Shown: positions 32,661 through 42,976 of the stretch, piece by piece
How the letters are laid out: each line of letters begins with the position of its first letter
Position numbering within the stretch: the first letter of the stretch is position 1
Source: Amycolatopsis sp. MtRt-6
Lineage (GTDB): Bacteria; Actinomycetota; Actinomycetes; Mycobacteriales; Pseudonocardiaceae
Direction of reading: 5' to 3'
Assembly: GCF_017308975.1 (NCBI RefSeq)
Contig: NZ_JADWPD010000001.1
Location: 223,602 to 287,601, forward strand
Length of the DNA: 64,000 nucleotides
Program-made: the position numbers and the translations under genes
The notes under the pieces: generated by a model
What the model was told of the DNA's origin: nothing
The model's input: the letters and a program-made list of their open reading frames with translations, nothing else
The model's database searches: none

Positions 32661-34005
32661 GGGCGTCGGCGTTGTTGCGGCGGCGCTCGGCTTCTTCCTG
32701 CAGGGGCCGCATCCGGTCCTTGACCCGCTCGGACTTGATGCCCTCGGCGCAGTCGATGGCCTTGCCGCCGACCTTGGCGCCGTGGTCGAGGTCGCCGTCG
32801 AGCAGGTGGTTGGTGGCGAGCGCGCTCAGCATGAACGTCTTGGAGCGGGCCATTTCGTCGTCGTAGGACTCCACGGCCTTGGTCAGCGCGGGGATGGCGT
32901 ACTTGGTGTGCTCGGCGTTCTTCTGCGCGAGGACCGTGTGGACGGTGCCGACCATGGCGTAGACGTCGGTTTCGTTGAAGAACTTGACCCACGACTCGGC
33001 TTCGGCCAGGTTGGCGCGCTCGAACTCGTCCTTGCTCCGGCCGAGCAGCTTCACCGCCTGCTCTTCGTTGCCCATCATCGCGTAGGCCCAGGCCTCGTTC
33101 GCGCACAGCACGGAGACCGCCAGCTCGGAGCCGCTTTCCTGGGCGGCGATCTGGCCGAGCTGGAAGAGCTTCAGCGCGTCATTCGGGGCGTCCTGGTGCA
33201 GGTAGACGCGGCCCATGCGGTAGAGCACGTTGGCCACCAGCGGGTGGTTCTCGCCCTGCTTCGCCAGGTCCAGCGCGTTCGCGAAGTGACCGCGGGCGGA
33301 GTCCATCAGCCCGGTGTCGAAGGAGGTCCAGCCGGCCAGCGAGTGGAGGTCGGCGAGCGCCACGTACAGCCGGTTCTTCACCAGGTCGGTGCCGTGCGCC
33401 TCGAGCATCTGCTGTCCCCAGGACAGCTGGGCGACGACGGCGTCGCGGCAGAACCCGCCGCCGTACTGGTAGTCCAGCGCCCGGAGCGCTCGCGTCGCGG
33501 CTTCGACCTGGCGGACGTCGGTCATGCCGATGCGCCCGGGCGCCGGCGTCCTGGCCGGTCCGGCCGACCACGTGCCCGATTCCGGACCGAACACCGCCGC
33601 ACCCATCGTGACCTGGGCAGCGTGCGCGAGGAACCTCCGTCGCTTCACGGACTCGTCCTCCTCAGCCTGCTGGCCGTCGGCGGAGCCGACGACCCGTATC
33701 GCCGTGGCCTCGTCGTAGGCGAGGCCCATGTATCCACGGGGCACGCCCAGGCCGTCGGCGATCCTCGTGAGCACGTCGTAGGCCATGACCTGCCGACCCT
33801 TGAGGATCTCCGACACCTCGGACTGGGACTGGCCGGTCATCGCGGCGATCTGGCGCTGCGAGACACCGTGCTTGCGCAGGAGCCGGTACACGGCGCTGAT
33901 CTCGCGTGACGCGAGAGCCGTTCTCATCTCCGGCTGCTCCCACGCGTCAGCGGGAACTGCGTGGCTCTGCCGGGCGTCGGCACTGCCACCGTTACTGGCG
34001 TCCAT
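32620..34005 (-). CDS. XRE-family transcriptional regulator with TPR domain
   Basis: The 461-residue protein has a helix-turn-helix at about residues 38-90 (LRKHGVSQRQIAAMTGQSQ, then SEVSEILKG), a linker with SVKRRRFLAHAAQVTMGAAV, and then TPR-like helical repeats (YVALADLHSLAGWTSFDTGL, ANVLYRMGRVYLHQDAPNDA, LCANEAWAYAMMGNEEQAVK). This architecture is common in Streptomyces and Amycolatopsis developmental or antibiotic regulators such as NsdA-type proteins; a ligand or peptide may bind the TPR part. It diverges from the two small genes at 34257 and 34662. Confidence 0.9.
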   Translation of the reverse strand: MDASNGGSADARQSHAVPADAWEQPEMRTALASREISAVYRLLRKHGVSQRQIAAMTGQSQSEVSEILKGRQVMAYDVLTRIADGLGVPRGYMGLAYDEATAIRVVGSADGQQAEEDESVKRRRFLAHAAQVTMGAAVFGPESGTWSAGPARTPAPGRIGMTDVRQVEAATRALRALDYQYGGGFCRDAVVAQLSWGQQMLEAHGTDLVKNRLYVALADLHSLAGWTSFDTGLMDSARGHFANALDLAKQGENHPLVANVLYRMGRVYLHQDAPNDALKLFQLGQIAAQESGSELAVSVLCANEAWAYAMMGNEEQAVKLLGRSKDEFERANLAEAESWVKFFNETDVYAMVGTVHTVLAQKNAEHTKYAIPALTKAVESYDDEMARSKTFMLSALATNHLLDGDLDHGAKVGGKAIDCAEGIKSERVKDRMRPLQEEAERRRNNADARDLADRLHAFYAA

Positions 34006-34202
34006 CGCGCCCCCTCCACTGTCCGGTCGGGCGTCTGTGAAACAGCGTAGGCAAACCTGCGGAACCGTGTGAACAGCCGAACTGGTGCCCTGATCGGTCC
34101 GGGCGAAGTCCGCTGACCGTTTACCGTGGAACCGAGTCCAGTCACCGCTATGACGCCGATTCCACCTTCTATCGCACTCGGTTTCACCTCACTGTAGTTG
34201 TC

Positions 34203-34247
34203 AGATCTCCGTCACCGGCCGCACACCGGTAGCGATCACGGAGAGCT
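34203..34247 (+). promoter_or_regulatory. leader hairpin covering the ribosome site of the gene at 34257
   Basis: AGATCTCCGT (34203-34212) can pair with ACGGAGAGCT (34238-34247) at nine of ten positions, and an inner CCGG/CCGG pair supports the fold. The right arm contains GGAGAG, the only good ribosome site ahead of GTG 34257, so folding would mask it. Confidence 0.4.
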
Positions 34248-34256
34248 ACGGAAACC

Positions 34257-34649
34257 GTGGGGATGTTGCAGAAGGCATCTTCGGAGACTTTCGACAGAGC
34301 GGAGAAGGGCGTGGAGTTCGTGGACTCGTTCGCAGGGGGACATGCCGGCACGGCGACCCGCGCCGTGCGGCCGGCGACGGTCTCTCCCGTCTCCGCCGTC
34401 CGCCCCGTCACGCCCGCCGCCGCGGTGGATCCCCGCACCGCGAGCGTCCGTCACTACGAGGGCGGTCAGCTGGTGTGGCGCGTGCAGTGCGGCGACCTCA
34501 TCAGCCGCGAGCGGGCGGTGACGGTGTTCGTCGAAGACAACCAGGTGGTACTGGTCTCGCCTCCCGGTGAGACCGCGCGGCTGACGTCCGGCCAGCTCGG
34601 ACAGCTGCGCGCCGCGCTCAACGAAGCCGCCAAGATGGCGGAAAGGTAA
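34257..34649 (+). CDS. conserved hypothetical protein (130 aa)
   Basis: I do not recognise this protein. Its N-terminal half is disordered and rich in Ala, Thr, Val and Pro (RPATVSPVSAVRPVTPAAAV). The C-terminal half looks like a small folded beta domain (VRHYEGGQLVWRVQCGDLIS, then TVFVEDNQVVLVSPPGETAR), ending in a helix (LGQLRAALNEAAKMAER). GTG 34257 or ATG 34263 could be the start. It lies 12 bases before the next gene on the same strand, so the two form an operon. It is divergent from the XRE-TPR regulator, which could control it. Confidence 0.65.
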   Translation: MGMLQKASSETFDRAEKGVEFVDSFAGGHAGTATRAVRPATVSPVSAVRPVTPAAAVDPRTASVRHYEGGQLVWRVQCGDLISRERAVTVFVEDNQVVLVSPPGETARLTSGQLGQLRAALNEAAKMAER

Positions 34650-34661
34650 CGGTGAGCTGAC

Positions 34662-35078
34662 ATGGATCAGGTACTCGGGCAGGTCCTCCGCAACGCGGTC
34701 TGGGAGCGCCTCGACATGCTGACCGACCTGGCGAACCGCGCCGACGCCCAGTCGCTCGTCTCGGTCGCGCGCTCCGAACTGCCCCGGTTGACCGAGGCGT
34801 GGCGCGCGATGCTGAAGATGCACGAGCCCGACGAGCGCGGTGACTGCCCGACCTGCTCGACCCGGTGGCACCGCTGCAAGGCGCCGTGCTCGGTCTGGCA
34901 GGTCGCGCACGAACACCTGGTGGCCGGCGGCCTCGCCCCGCAGCAACAGTCCGCGACGGACAGCCGCCTGCAGGGTCGCCGCAAGAGCCCGGTCCCTGCC
35001 CGCCCGGCGGCGCCCAGCGCGGCCGAGACCACCGGTCGCCACGCGCTGGTGAATCCGCGCCGAGCGGTCACGGCCTGA
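34662..35078 (+). CDS. small Cys-rich hypothetical protein, probable zinc site
   Basis: The 138-residue protein has a helical N-terminal half (VWERLDMLTDLANRADAQSL) and a compact CPTC...HRC...C cluster (Cys62, 65, 72 and 76, with His70), which looks like a zinc-binding knuckle. A disordered Ala/Pro/Arg tail follows. I know of no assigned function. It is the second gene after 34257, with only 12 bases between. Adjacency to the XRE-TPR gene is similar to arrangements I recall from other actinomycetes, so the two small proteins may belong to that regulator's pathway; that is inference. Confidence 0.65.
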   Translation: MDQVLGQVLRNAVWERLDMLTDLANRADAQSLVSVARSELPRLTEAWRAMLKMHEPDERGDCPTCSTRWHRCKAPCSVWQVAHEHLVAGGLAPQQQSATDSRLQGRRKSPVPARPAAPSAAETTGRHALVNPRRAVTA

Positions 35079-35401
35079 CCCCCTGAACCGGCGAGCCGCG
35101 GCCGGCCGATCGCCCCATCGGACCCGCGTCGGCACTCGCCCCGGCCGAGGACTGTTTCGCCCGCACCCCCGAGCAGCGCGAACCAGTCCTCGGCCAACAC
35201 CCGGTCCCCACCGCGATTAATCGAAAAAGTTCCGCGTTAGGCCTAGCCCAGGCGGTAATCCCCGGCTAGATTGATCAACGAAGACAGCATGGACCAAGGG
35301 TCTGGTCCACCTGTAAGCCCGCTGTGAGCGGCCCTCGAATTCCGCGGGCCGGTGCCGTTGCACTCCCCTCCCCCGACCGGCACCGGCCCGCGGTTCCACG
35401 T
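35079..35401. other. intergenic region between convergent genes
   Basis: No credible gene is seen in these 323 bases. It holds a short A+T-rich patch near 35217-35290 and the terminator hairpin at 35342-35393. Confidence 0.6.
35342..35393. terminator. 16-bp perfect GC-rich hairpin
   Basis: CCGCGGGCCGGTGCCG (35342-35357) pairs perfectly with 35378-35393 around a 20-base pyrimidine-rich loop. It lies eight bases past the stop of the GPH-type transporter gene and probably terminates the beta-glucoside operon. Confidence 0.8.
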
Positions 35402-37994
<2,593 letters not shown>

Positions 37995-38000
37995 TCAGGG

Positions 38001-38014
38001 CACCCGTACGGGTG
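38001..38014. promoter_or_regulatory. candidate TetR operator
   Basis: CACCCGTACGGGTG is a perfect 14-bp palindrome in the 130-base gap between the divergent GH1 and TetR genes, 25 bases upstream of the GH1 start. A TATACT hexamer lies at 38032-38037. Confidence 0.6.
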
Positions 38015-38106
38015 AACATGAAAAGTTCTCATATACTAGGTCTTCACTCGTCCGTGGGGAAGCCCGTCGGCACGATAAAGTCCCAGATCAGACGAGGAGG
38101 AGCGCC

Positions 38107-38754
38107 GTGTCCGACAGCCAGGCCGCGAAGGTGCCGGCAGAAGCCACCCCCTTACGCCGCCAGCCGGTTCAGCAGCGTAGTGCGAAGCGGGTCGAGCAGA
38201 TGCTCGACGCGAGCGCGGCGTTGATCGACGAGCTCGGTTACGACGCGCTGACAACGACGTTGATCGCCAAGCGGGCGGGCGTCGCGGTGGGTTCGCTGTA
38301 CCAGTTCTTCCCGGACAAGCGAGCGGTGGTGCAAGCGCTCACGGCCCGCAACCTGGAGCGCTTCGTGGGCGCGGTGAACGAGCGGCTGAAGCAGCTCGGC
38401 CCCGAGCACTGGTGGGACGTCGTGGACTCGATCCTCGACATCTACCTGGAGATGCACCGGACGGTGCCGGGGTTTTCCAAGGTCCACTTCGGCGACATCA
38501 TCGACCGCCAGCTGCTCGACGAGACCCGCGACAACAACGCGGTGATCGTGGACTCGCTGACGGAGCTGGTGGCCAAGCAGGTCGACCGGCCGGTGGAAGA
38601 CCTGCAGTTCGCGATCACGATCGCCAACGAGGTGGCCGACGCGCTGATGAAGCTGGCGTTCCGGCGGGAGCCGAGCGGGGACGAGAAGATCGTCGCTGAG
38701 GCGAAGTACGTGGTGAAGGGGTACCTGGCGGCTCGGTTCGGGGAGCAGTCCTAG
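38107..38754 (+). CDS. TetR-family transcriptional regulator
   Basis: The 215-residue protein has an N-terminal TetR helix-turn-helix (RVEQMLDASAALIDELGYDA, LTTTLIAKRAGVAVGSLYQF, FPDKRAVVQAL) and a C-terminal ligand domain of the TetR_C_17-like kind (DIIDRQLLDETRDNNAVIVD). GTG 38107 follows GAGGAG at a good distance. It diverges from the GH1/transporter operon and most likely represses it, and perhaps itself, via the palindrome at 38001. The inducer is unknown. Three DnaA boxes start just past its stop. Confidence 0.93.
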   Translation: MSDSQAAKVPAEATPLRRQPVQQRSAKRVEQMLDASAALIDELGYDALTTTLIAKRAGVAVGSLYQFFPDKRAVVQALTARNLERFVGAVNERLKQLGPEHWWDVVDSILDIYLEMHRTVPGFSKVHFGDIIDRQLLDETRDNNAVIVDSLTELVAKQVDRPVEDLQFAITIANEVADALMKLAFRREPSGDEKIVAEAKYVVKGYLAARFGEQS

Positions 38755-38755
38755 G

Positions 38756-38798
38756 TTGTCCACAGAAGTTGTCCACAGGTATGCACAGCTGTGGACAA
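38756..38798. promoter_or_regulatory. cluster of three perfect DnaA boxes
   Basis: TTGTCCACA occurs at 38756-38764 and 38769-38777, and its reverse complement TGTGGACAA at 38790-38798. This is the high-GC actinobacterial DnaA box. The second and third boxes also form an 11-bp inverted repeat (38768-38778 with 38789-38799). They lie between two convergent genes, and no replication gene is nearby, so this is a DnaA-binding cluster away from oriC or a coincidental terminator. Confidence 0.75.
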
Positions 38799-38808
38799 CA
38801 CTGTGGCT

Positions 38809-39993
38809 TCAGCCGAAGTTCTGGTGCTCGCCCCGGTACGTCGGAACCGTTCGCTCCACCCGGTCGCCCAGCACCAGGTGGTAGTGCGTGAACCGCTCCG
38901 CCAGCTCGCCGGCCTTGGCGTGCCGCAGCCACACCCGGTCGCCCAGCTTGAGAGTGCGGGCCGCTCGGCCCGTTACCGGCGTCTGGACCTCGCCCGCTCC
39001 CTCGAAGCCGAGGAACTTCAGCCCCTTCGGCAAGTACGGCGCAGGCTGGCGGGACGGGCCCGTCGGGCCCGAGGCGATGTAGCCGCCCGAAAAGAGCGTG
39101 GCGATGTTGCGGGTCGGGCGGCGGACCACCGGCAGGGCGAACAACGCCGCCGGGCGGGGCCTGAACCGCGTGTAGCCGTCGAAGAGCGTGGGGCCGATCA
39201 AGCCCGAGCCTGCCGCTATCTCCGTGACCACCGCGTCCGCGCCCGTTGACTCCAGGCTGCCCGTTCCGCCTCCGTTGACGAACTCCAGGGGCGTCACCTC
39301 CTGGATCGCCCGGACCGCTTCGCCGCGGCGGCGGGCCAGCTCGGCCGCCGACCGTCGTTGCATCCAGCCCACCACTGCCCGGTTGAGGCGGTGACCCGCC
39401 GCGTCGCCGAGGCCCGCTATCTGGCCTTCGTACGCCATCACGCCCACCAGGCGGAAACCCGGACGGTCGACGATCTGGCGGGCGAACGTCGAGGCCTGCT
39501 TCGGGGTGAACACCGGCGACCGGCGGGTGCCGACGTGGATGCCCGGCAGGGGGCGCCAGGACGCGTCCAGCTCCAGGCACACGCGGATCTCCTCGTGGCC
39601 GTGGCCGAGGGCCGCGTCCACCAGGTCGAGGTGCGCGGGTGAATCCACCATGATCGCGATCGCCGCTCGGGCGCGCTCGGACGCCGCCAGCCGGCGGAGG
39701 GCTTCGTGGTCGGCCGTCGGGTAGGCGACGACGATGTCGTCCGTCGTGCCCTGCTCGACGTGCCAGACCGCTTCCGCCAGCGAGTAGCACATCAGGCCCT
39801 CGAAGCCCGGCATCGTCAGCGCCCGCTCCAGCAGCGCGCGGCAGCGCACCGACTTGCTGACGACGCGGATGGGCTTGCCCGCCGCGCGGCGCCGCAGGTC
39901 GGCGGCGTTCGCGTCGAACGCCGACAAGTCGACCACGGCCAAGGGGGGATCGAGGTCCTTGGTCGCCAAGTCGTACACCGTCGCACTGGTCAC
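38809..39993 (-). CDS. PLP-dependent amino acid deaminase/aldolase (alanine racemase-like fold III)
   Basis: The 394-residue protein has a fold-type III PLP domain (PLAVVDLSAFDANAADLRRR, with cofactor Lys47 in RVVSKSVRC, and LVGVMAYEGQIAGLGD) and a C-terminal domain with EFVNGGGTGSLEST and GSGLIGPTLFDGY. This matches the group annotated as amino acid deaminase/aldolase and related to D-threonine aldolases. The precise reaction is unknown. It shares a divergent promoter region of 86 bases with the sugar-lactone oxidase gene. Its 3' end abuts the DnaA-box cluster. Confidence 0.85.
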   Translation of the reverse strand: MTSATVYDLATKDLDPPLAVVDLSAFDANAADLRRRAAGKPIRVVSKSVRCRALLERALTMPGFEGLMCYSLAEAVWHVEQGTTDDIVVAYPTADHEALRRLAASERARAAIAIMVDSPAHLDLVDAALGHGHEEIRVCLELDASWRPLPGIHVGTRRSPVFTPKQASTFARQIVDRPGFRLVGVMAYEGQIAGLGDAAGHRLNRAVVGWMQRRSAAELARRRGEAVRAIQEVTPLEFVNGGGTGSLESTGADAVVTEIAAGSGLIGPTLFDGYTRFRPRPAALFALPVVRRPTRNIATLFSGGYIASGPTGPSRQPAPYLPKGLKFLGFEGAGEVQTPVTGRAARTLKLGDRVWLRHAKAGELAERFTHYHLVLGDRVERTVPTYRGEHQNFG

Positions 39994-40079
39994 GAGGTCT
40001 AAAGTACGACACGAAGGCTTGAAACGCGAATACTATTCACTTACTGTTTCGGGCACTCGACTATGAAGGGTGCGCGCGG

Positions 40080-41375
40080 ATGACCCGGTGGACCAACTGG
40101 GCGGGCACGGCGTCCGCCTCGCCCCAGCACGTTCACCAGCCGCGCACCGCGGCTGAGATCGCGGCGGCCGTCGAGCGCGTCGCCACGGCCGGCCGGACCG
40201 TGCGGCCCTGGGGCAGCGGGCACTCCTTCACCGCCATCGCCGCCGCCGACTCCGACGCGCTCGACCTGCGGCACTGGACCGGCATCGAGCGCGCCGACCT
40301 CGAGACCGGGCACGTCACCGTCCGCTCGGGCACGACGATCCGGGAGCTCAACGCCGCGCTCGACGCGCTCGGGCTGGCCATGACCAACCTCGGCGACATC
40401 GACGCACAGACCATCGCCGGCGCGATTTCCACCGGCACGCACGGCACCGGCGCGAAGCTCGGCGGCATCGCGACGCAGGTCGTCGCGCTCGAACTCGTCC
40501 TCGCGGACGGCTCGCTCGTCACCTGTTCGGCCGACGAAAAACCCGACCTCTTCGCCGCCGCCCGCGTCGGGCTCGGCGCGATCGGCGTGATCACCACGGT
40601 GACGCTCAACTGCGAACCGGCCTTCGTCCTGCGCGCGCAGGAACGCCCGGAGCCGCTGGAGCAGGTCCTCGAGGGCTTCCACGACTTCGCCGACGACAAC
40701 GAGCACTTCGAGTTCTACTGGTTCCCCTACGGCAAGAACGCCCTGGTCAAGCGCAACAACCGGACCGAGGTGGCGCAGCCGCTGAGCAAGGTCCGGGAGT
40801 TCGTCGACTACCAGATCATGGAGAACGTCGCCTTCGGCGGGCTCTGCCGGGCCGGACGGCTGATGCCGAAGCTCGTGCCGTCGCTCGGCAGCTTCGCGTC
40901 GAACGCCCTCTCCGCCCGCGAGTACAGCGACCTCTCGCACCGCGTCTTCGTCACCGCGCGGAACGTCCGCTTCACCGAGACCGAGTACGCGGTGCCCCGC
41001 GAATCCGTCCTCGACGTGCTCGCCGAGCTGCGCGCGCTGGTGCCGAAGCTGAAGGACCCGGTGATGTTCCCGGTCGAGGTGCGGGTCGCCGCGGCCGACG
41101 ACATCTGGCTGTCGACCGCGCAGGGCCGCGACTCCGCCTACATCGCCATCCACCAGTTCGTCGGCATGCCCTACCGCGAGTACTTCGGCGCGTTCGAGAA
41201 GATCGCCGGCGCCGTCGGCGGCCGCCCGCACTGGGGCAAGATGCACGACCTCGACGCCGGCGTCCTCCGCTCGCGCTACCCGCACTTCGACGACTTCCTG
41301 CGCGTGCGCAAGGAAACCGACCCGAGCGGCGTCTTCGCCAACACCTACCTGGACCGGGTGCTCGGCCCGGCCTAG
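40080..41375 (+). CDS. D-arabinono-1,4-lactone oxidase-family FAD oxidoreductase
   Basis: The 431-residue protein has an FAD-binding type 4 domain with RPWGSGHSFTAIAAAD (His48, the usual site of covalent FAD attachment), TIAGAISTGTHGTGAKLGG and GLGAIGVITTVTL. The ALO domain ends with PHWGKMHDL, the HWGK motif of sugar-lactone oxidases. These enzymes oxidise aldonolactones or alditols at carbon with oxygen or dyes as acceptor. No signal peptide is present. It diverges from the deaminase/aldolase gene, a pairing I recall from other actinomycetes. The stop overlaps the convergent PRPP synthetase gene by four bases. Confidence 0.9.
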   Translation: MTRWTNWAGTASASPQHVHQPRTAAEIAAAVERVATAGRTVRPWGSGHSFTAIAAADSDALDLRHWTGIERADLETGHVTVRSGTTIRELNAALDALGLAMTNLGDIDAQTIAGAISTGTHGTGAKLGGIATQVVALELVLADGSLVTCSADEKPDLFAAARVGLGAIGVITTVTLNCEPAFVLRAQERPEPLEQVLEGFHDFADDNEHFEFYWFPYGKNALVKRNNRTEVAQPLSKVREFVDYQIMENVAFGGLCRAGRLMPKLVPSLGSFASNALSAREYSDLSHRVFVTARNVRFTETEYAVPRESVLDVLAELRALVPKLKDPVMFPVEVRVAAADDIWLSTAQGRDSAYIAIHQFVGMPYREYFGAFEKIAGAVGGRPHWGKMHDLDAGVLRSRYPHFDDFLRVRKETDPSGVFANTYLDRVLGPA

Positions 41376-42319
41376 AACAGCGCGGACACCGATTCGCCGT
41401 TGTGGATCCGGCGGATCGCCTCGGCCATCGCCGGCGCGATCGACAGGATCTTCAGCTTTTCGGTGCGCTCCTCCTCGGGCACCGGGACCGTGTTGGTGCA
41501 GACGATCTCCAGCACCTCCGGCCGGCTGCCGATGCGCTCGATGGCCTTCGCCGCGAACAGCCCGTGCGTGCAGGCGACGCGGATCGAGCGCGGCCGCAGC
41601 TCGGCCAGCCGGTCGAGCAGTTCGAGCACCGTGCTGCCCTTGGCGATCTCGTCGTCGAGCACGATCACGTCCCGGCCGGTGATCTCGCCGATGACCGAGG
41701 TGATCTGGACGCGGTCGTCCGGGAAGCGTTCCTTCGCCCCGGCCGCGACCTGGACGCCGAGGAGCCGCGCGAAGTGCGACGCCTCCTTCGCGTTGCCCAG
41801 GTCGGGCGAGACGACGGTGGCGCGCGAAAGGTCGTATTGGCGGAAGTGCTTGGCCAGCTCCTGCAGCGCGTGCAGGTGGTCGACCGGGACGCTGAAGAAG
41901 CCGTGCACCTGCGGCGAGTGCAGGGTCATCGCGAGCACGCGGCTCGCCCCGGCGGTCACCAGCAGATCGGCGACCAGGCGGCCGCCGATGGAGATGCGCG
42001 GTGCGTCCTTTTTGTCCGATCGCGCGTACGAGTAGTGCGGCATGACGGCGGTGATGCGGGACGCCGACGCGCCGCGCGCCGCGTCGAGCATCAGCAGCAG
42101 CTCGACGAGGTGCTCCTGCACCGGCTTGACCAGTGGCTGGATGATGAAGACGTCCCGCTCGCGACAGTTGGCCTGCAGCTGCACCTCGAGGCAGTCGTTG
42201 GCGAACCGCTGGATCTCGACCGGCCGCAGTGGCACGCCGAGGTGCCGGCAGATCTCTTCGGCCAGCTCGGGGTGCGCGCTGCCGCTGAAGACGGCGATCT
42301 CTCTCGACGTGTCGTTCAC
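41372..42319 (-). CDS. prs: ribose-phosphate pyrophosphokinase (PRPP synthetase), divergent paralogue
   Basis: The 315-residue enzyme makes PRPP from ribose 5-phosphate and ATP. It keeps FANDCLEVQLQANCRERDVF, the flexible loop PHYSYARSDKKDAPRISIGG (usually YGYARQDRK) and the PRPP-binding loop VIVLDDEIAKGSTV (usually VDDMIDTGGT). The departures from the common housekeeping sequence suggest a second, specialised copy. GTG 42319 overlaps the stop of the upstream NAD(P)-binding protein as GTGA. A normal prs near glmU would be expected elsewhere in the genome. Confidence 0.9.
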   Translation of the reverse strand: MNDTSREIAVFSGSAHPELAEEICRHLGVPLRPVEIQRFANDCLEVQLQANCRERDVFIIQPLVKPVQEHLVELLLMLDAARGASASRITAVMPHYSYARSDKKDAPRISIGGRLVADLLVTAGASRVLAMTLHSPQVHGFFSVPVDHLHALQELAKHFRQYDLSRATVVSPDLGNAKEASHFARLLGVQVAAGAKERFPDDRVQITSVIGEITGRDVIVLDDEIAKGSTVLELLDRLAELRPRSIRVACTHGLFAAKAIERIGSRPEVLEIVCTNTVPVPEEERTEKLKILSIAPAMAEAIRRIHNGESVSALF

Positions 42320-42966
42320 AGTGCGGAGATCGCCTCGCCGATGGCGGCCTCACCGGAGATCAGCGTCAGGGTGCGGCCGATGGAAGCGGGGGTGTCGAGC
42401 AGGCCGACGAGCACGGCGGCGACGTCGTCGCGCGGGATCGGGCCGCGCCCGGTGTTCTCGGCCAGCAGGACGAGGCCGGTGCCGGGGTCGTCGGTCAGCG
42501 AGCCGGGCCGGAGGATCGTCCAGTCGAGGTCGCGGGCCTTGAGGTCGTCCTCCGCCGCGCGCTTAGCGCGCAGGTAGTGCCGGAATTCCTCGGTGACGTC
42601 CGGGTTCTCCGGGTTGTCGGCGCCGATCGAACCGACCTGGATGTGCCGCCGGACGCCGGCCCGCTCGGCCGCTTCGGCGAACAGCGCCGCCGCACCTCGG
42701 TCCACAGTGTCCTTGCGGGCGGTACCGCTGCCCGGGCCCGCGCCGGCCGAGAACACGGCGGCGTCGGCGCCCTTCAGGACTTCGGCGACGGCGTCCACAT
42801 CGGAGTTCTCCAGGTCGAGCACGACGGCCTGGGCACCGGCGGCTTCGAGGTCCGCCACGTGGGCGGGGTTCCGGACGATCCCGACCGCTTCGTCACCGCG
42901 CGCGGCGAGCAGCCGCTCCAGCCGCAGCGCGATCTGACCGTGTCCACCTGCAATGACGACTCGCAT
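42316..42966 (-). CDS. atypical SDR / NAD(P)H-binding protein
   Basis: The 216-residue protein has the Rossmann motif VVIAGGHGQIALRLERLLAA, an Asp at VVLDLENSDVD, GADAAVFSAGAG, and KRAAEDDLKARDLDWTILRP. It belongs to the NmrA/SDR_a5-like group, which act as reductases or redox sensors; the classical YxxxK site is absent. ATG 42966 is used since the open frame upstream has no similarity. Its stop overlaps the PRPP synthetase start (GTGA), implying co-translation. The functional link is unknown. Confidence 0.85.
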   Translation of the reverse strand: MRVVIAGGHGQIALRLERLLAARGDEAVGIVRNPAHVADLEAAGAQAVVLDLENSDVDAVAEVLKGADAAVFSAGAGPGSGTARKDTVDRGAAALFAEAAERAGVRRHIQVGSIGADNPENPDVTEEFRHYLRAKRAAEDDLKARDLDWTILRPGSLTDDPGTGLVLLAENTGRGPIPRDDVAAVLVGLLDTPASIGRTLTLISGEAAIGEAISAL

Positions 42967-42976
42967 GGAGCCGACC

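Noticed and set aside
35079..35401. small genes in the intergenic region
   Set aside because: No open frame with a ribosome site or family-like sequence; only a terminator hairpin is convincing.
38756..38798. DnaA boxes as the chromosomal origin
   Set aside because: No dnaA, dnaN, rpmH or parAB neighbour and only three boxes; oriC in actinobacteria has many more and a fixed gene context.
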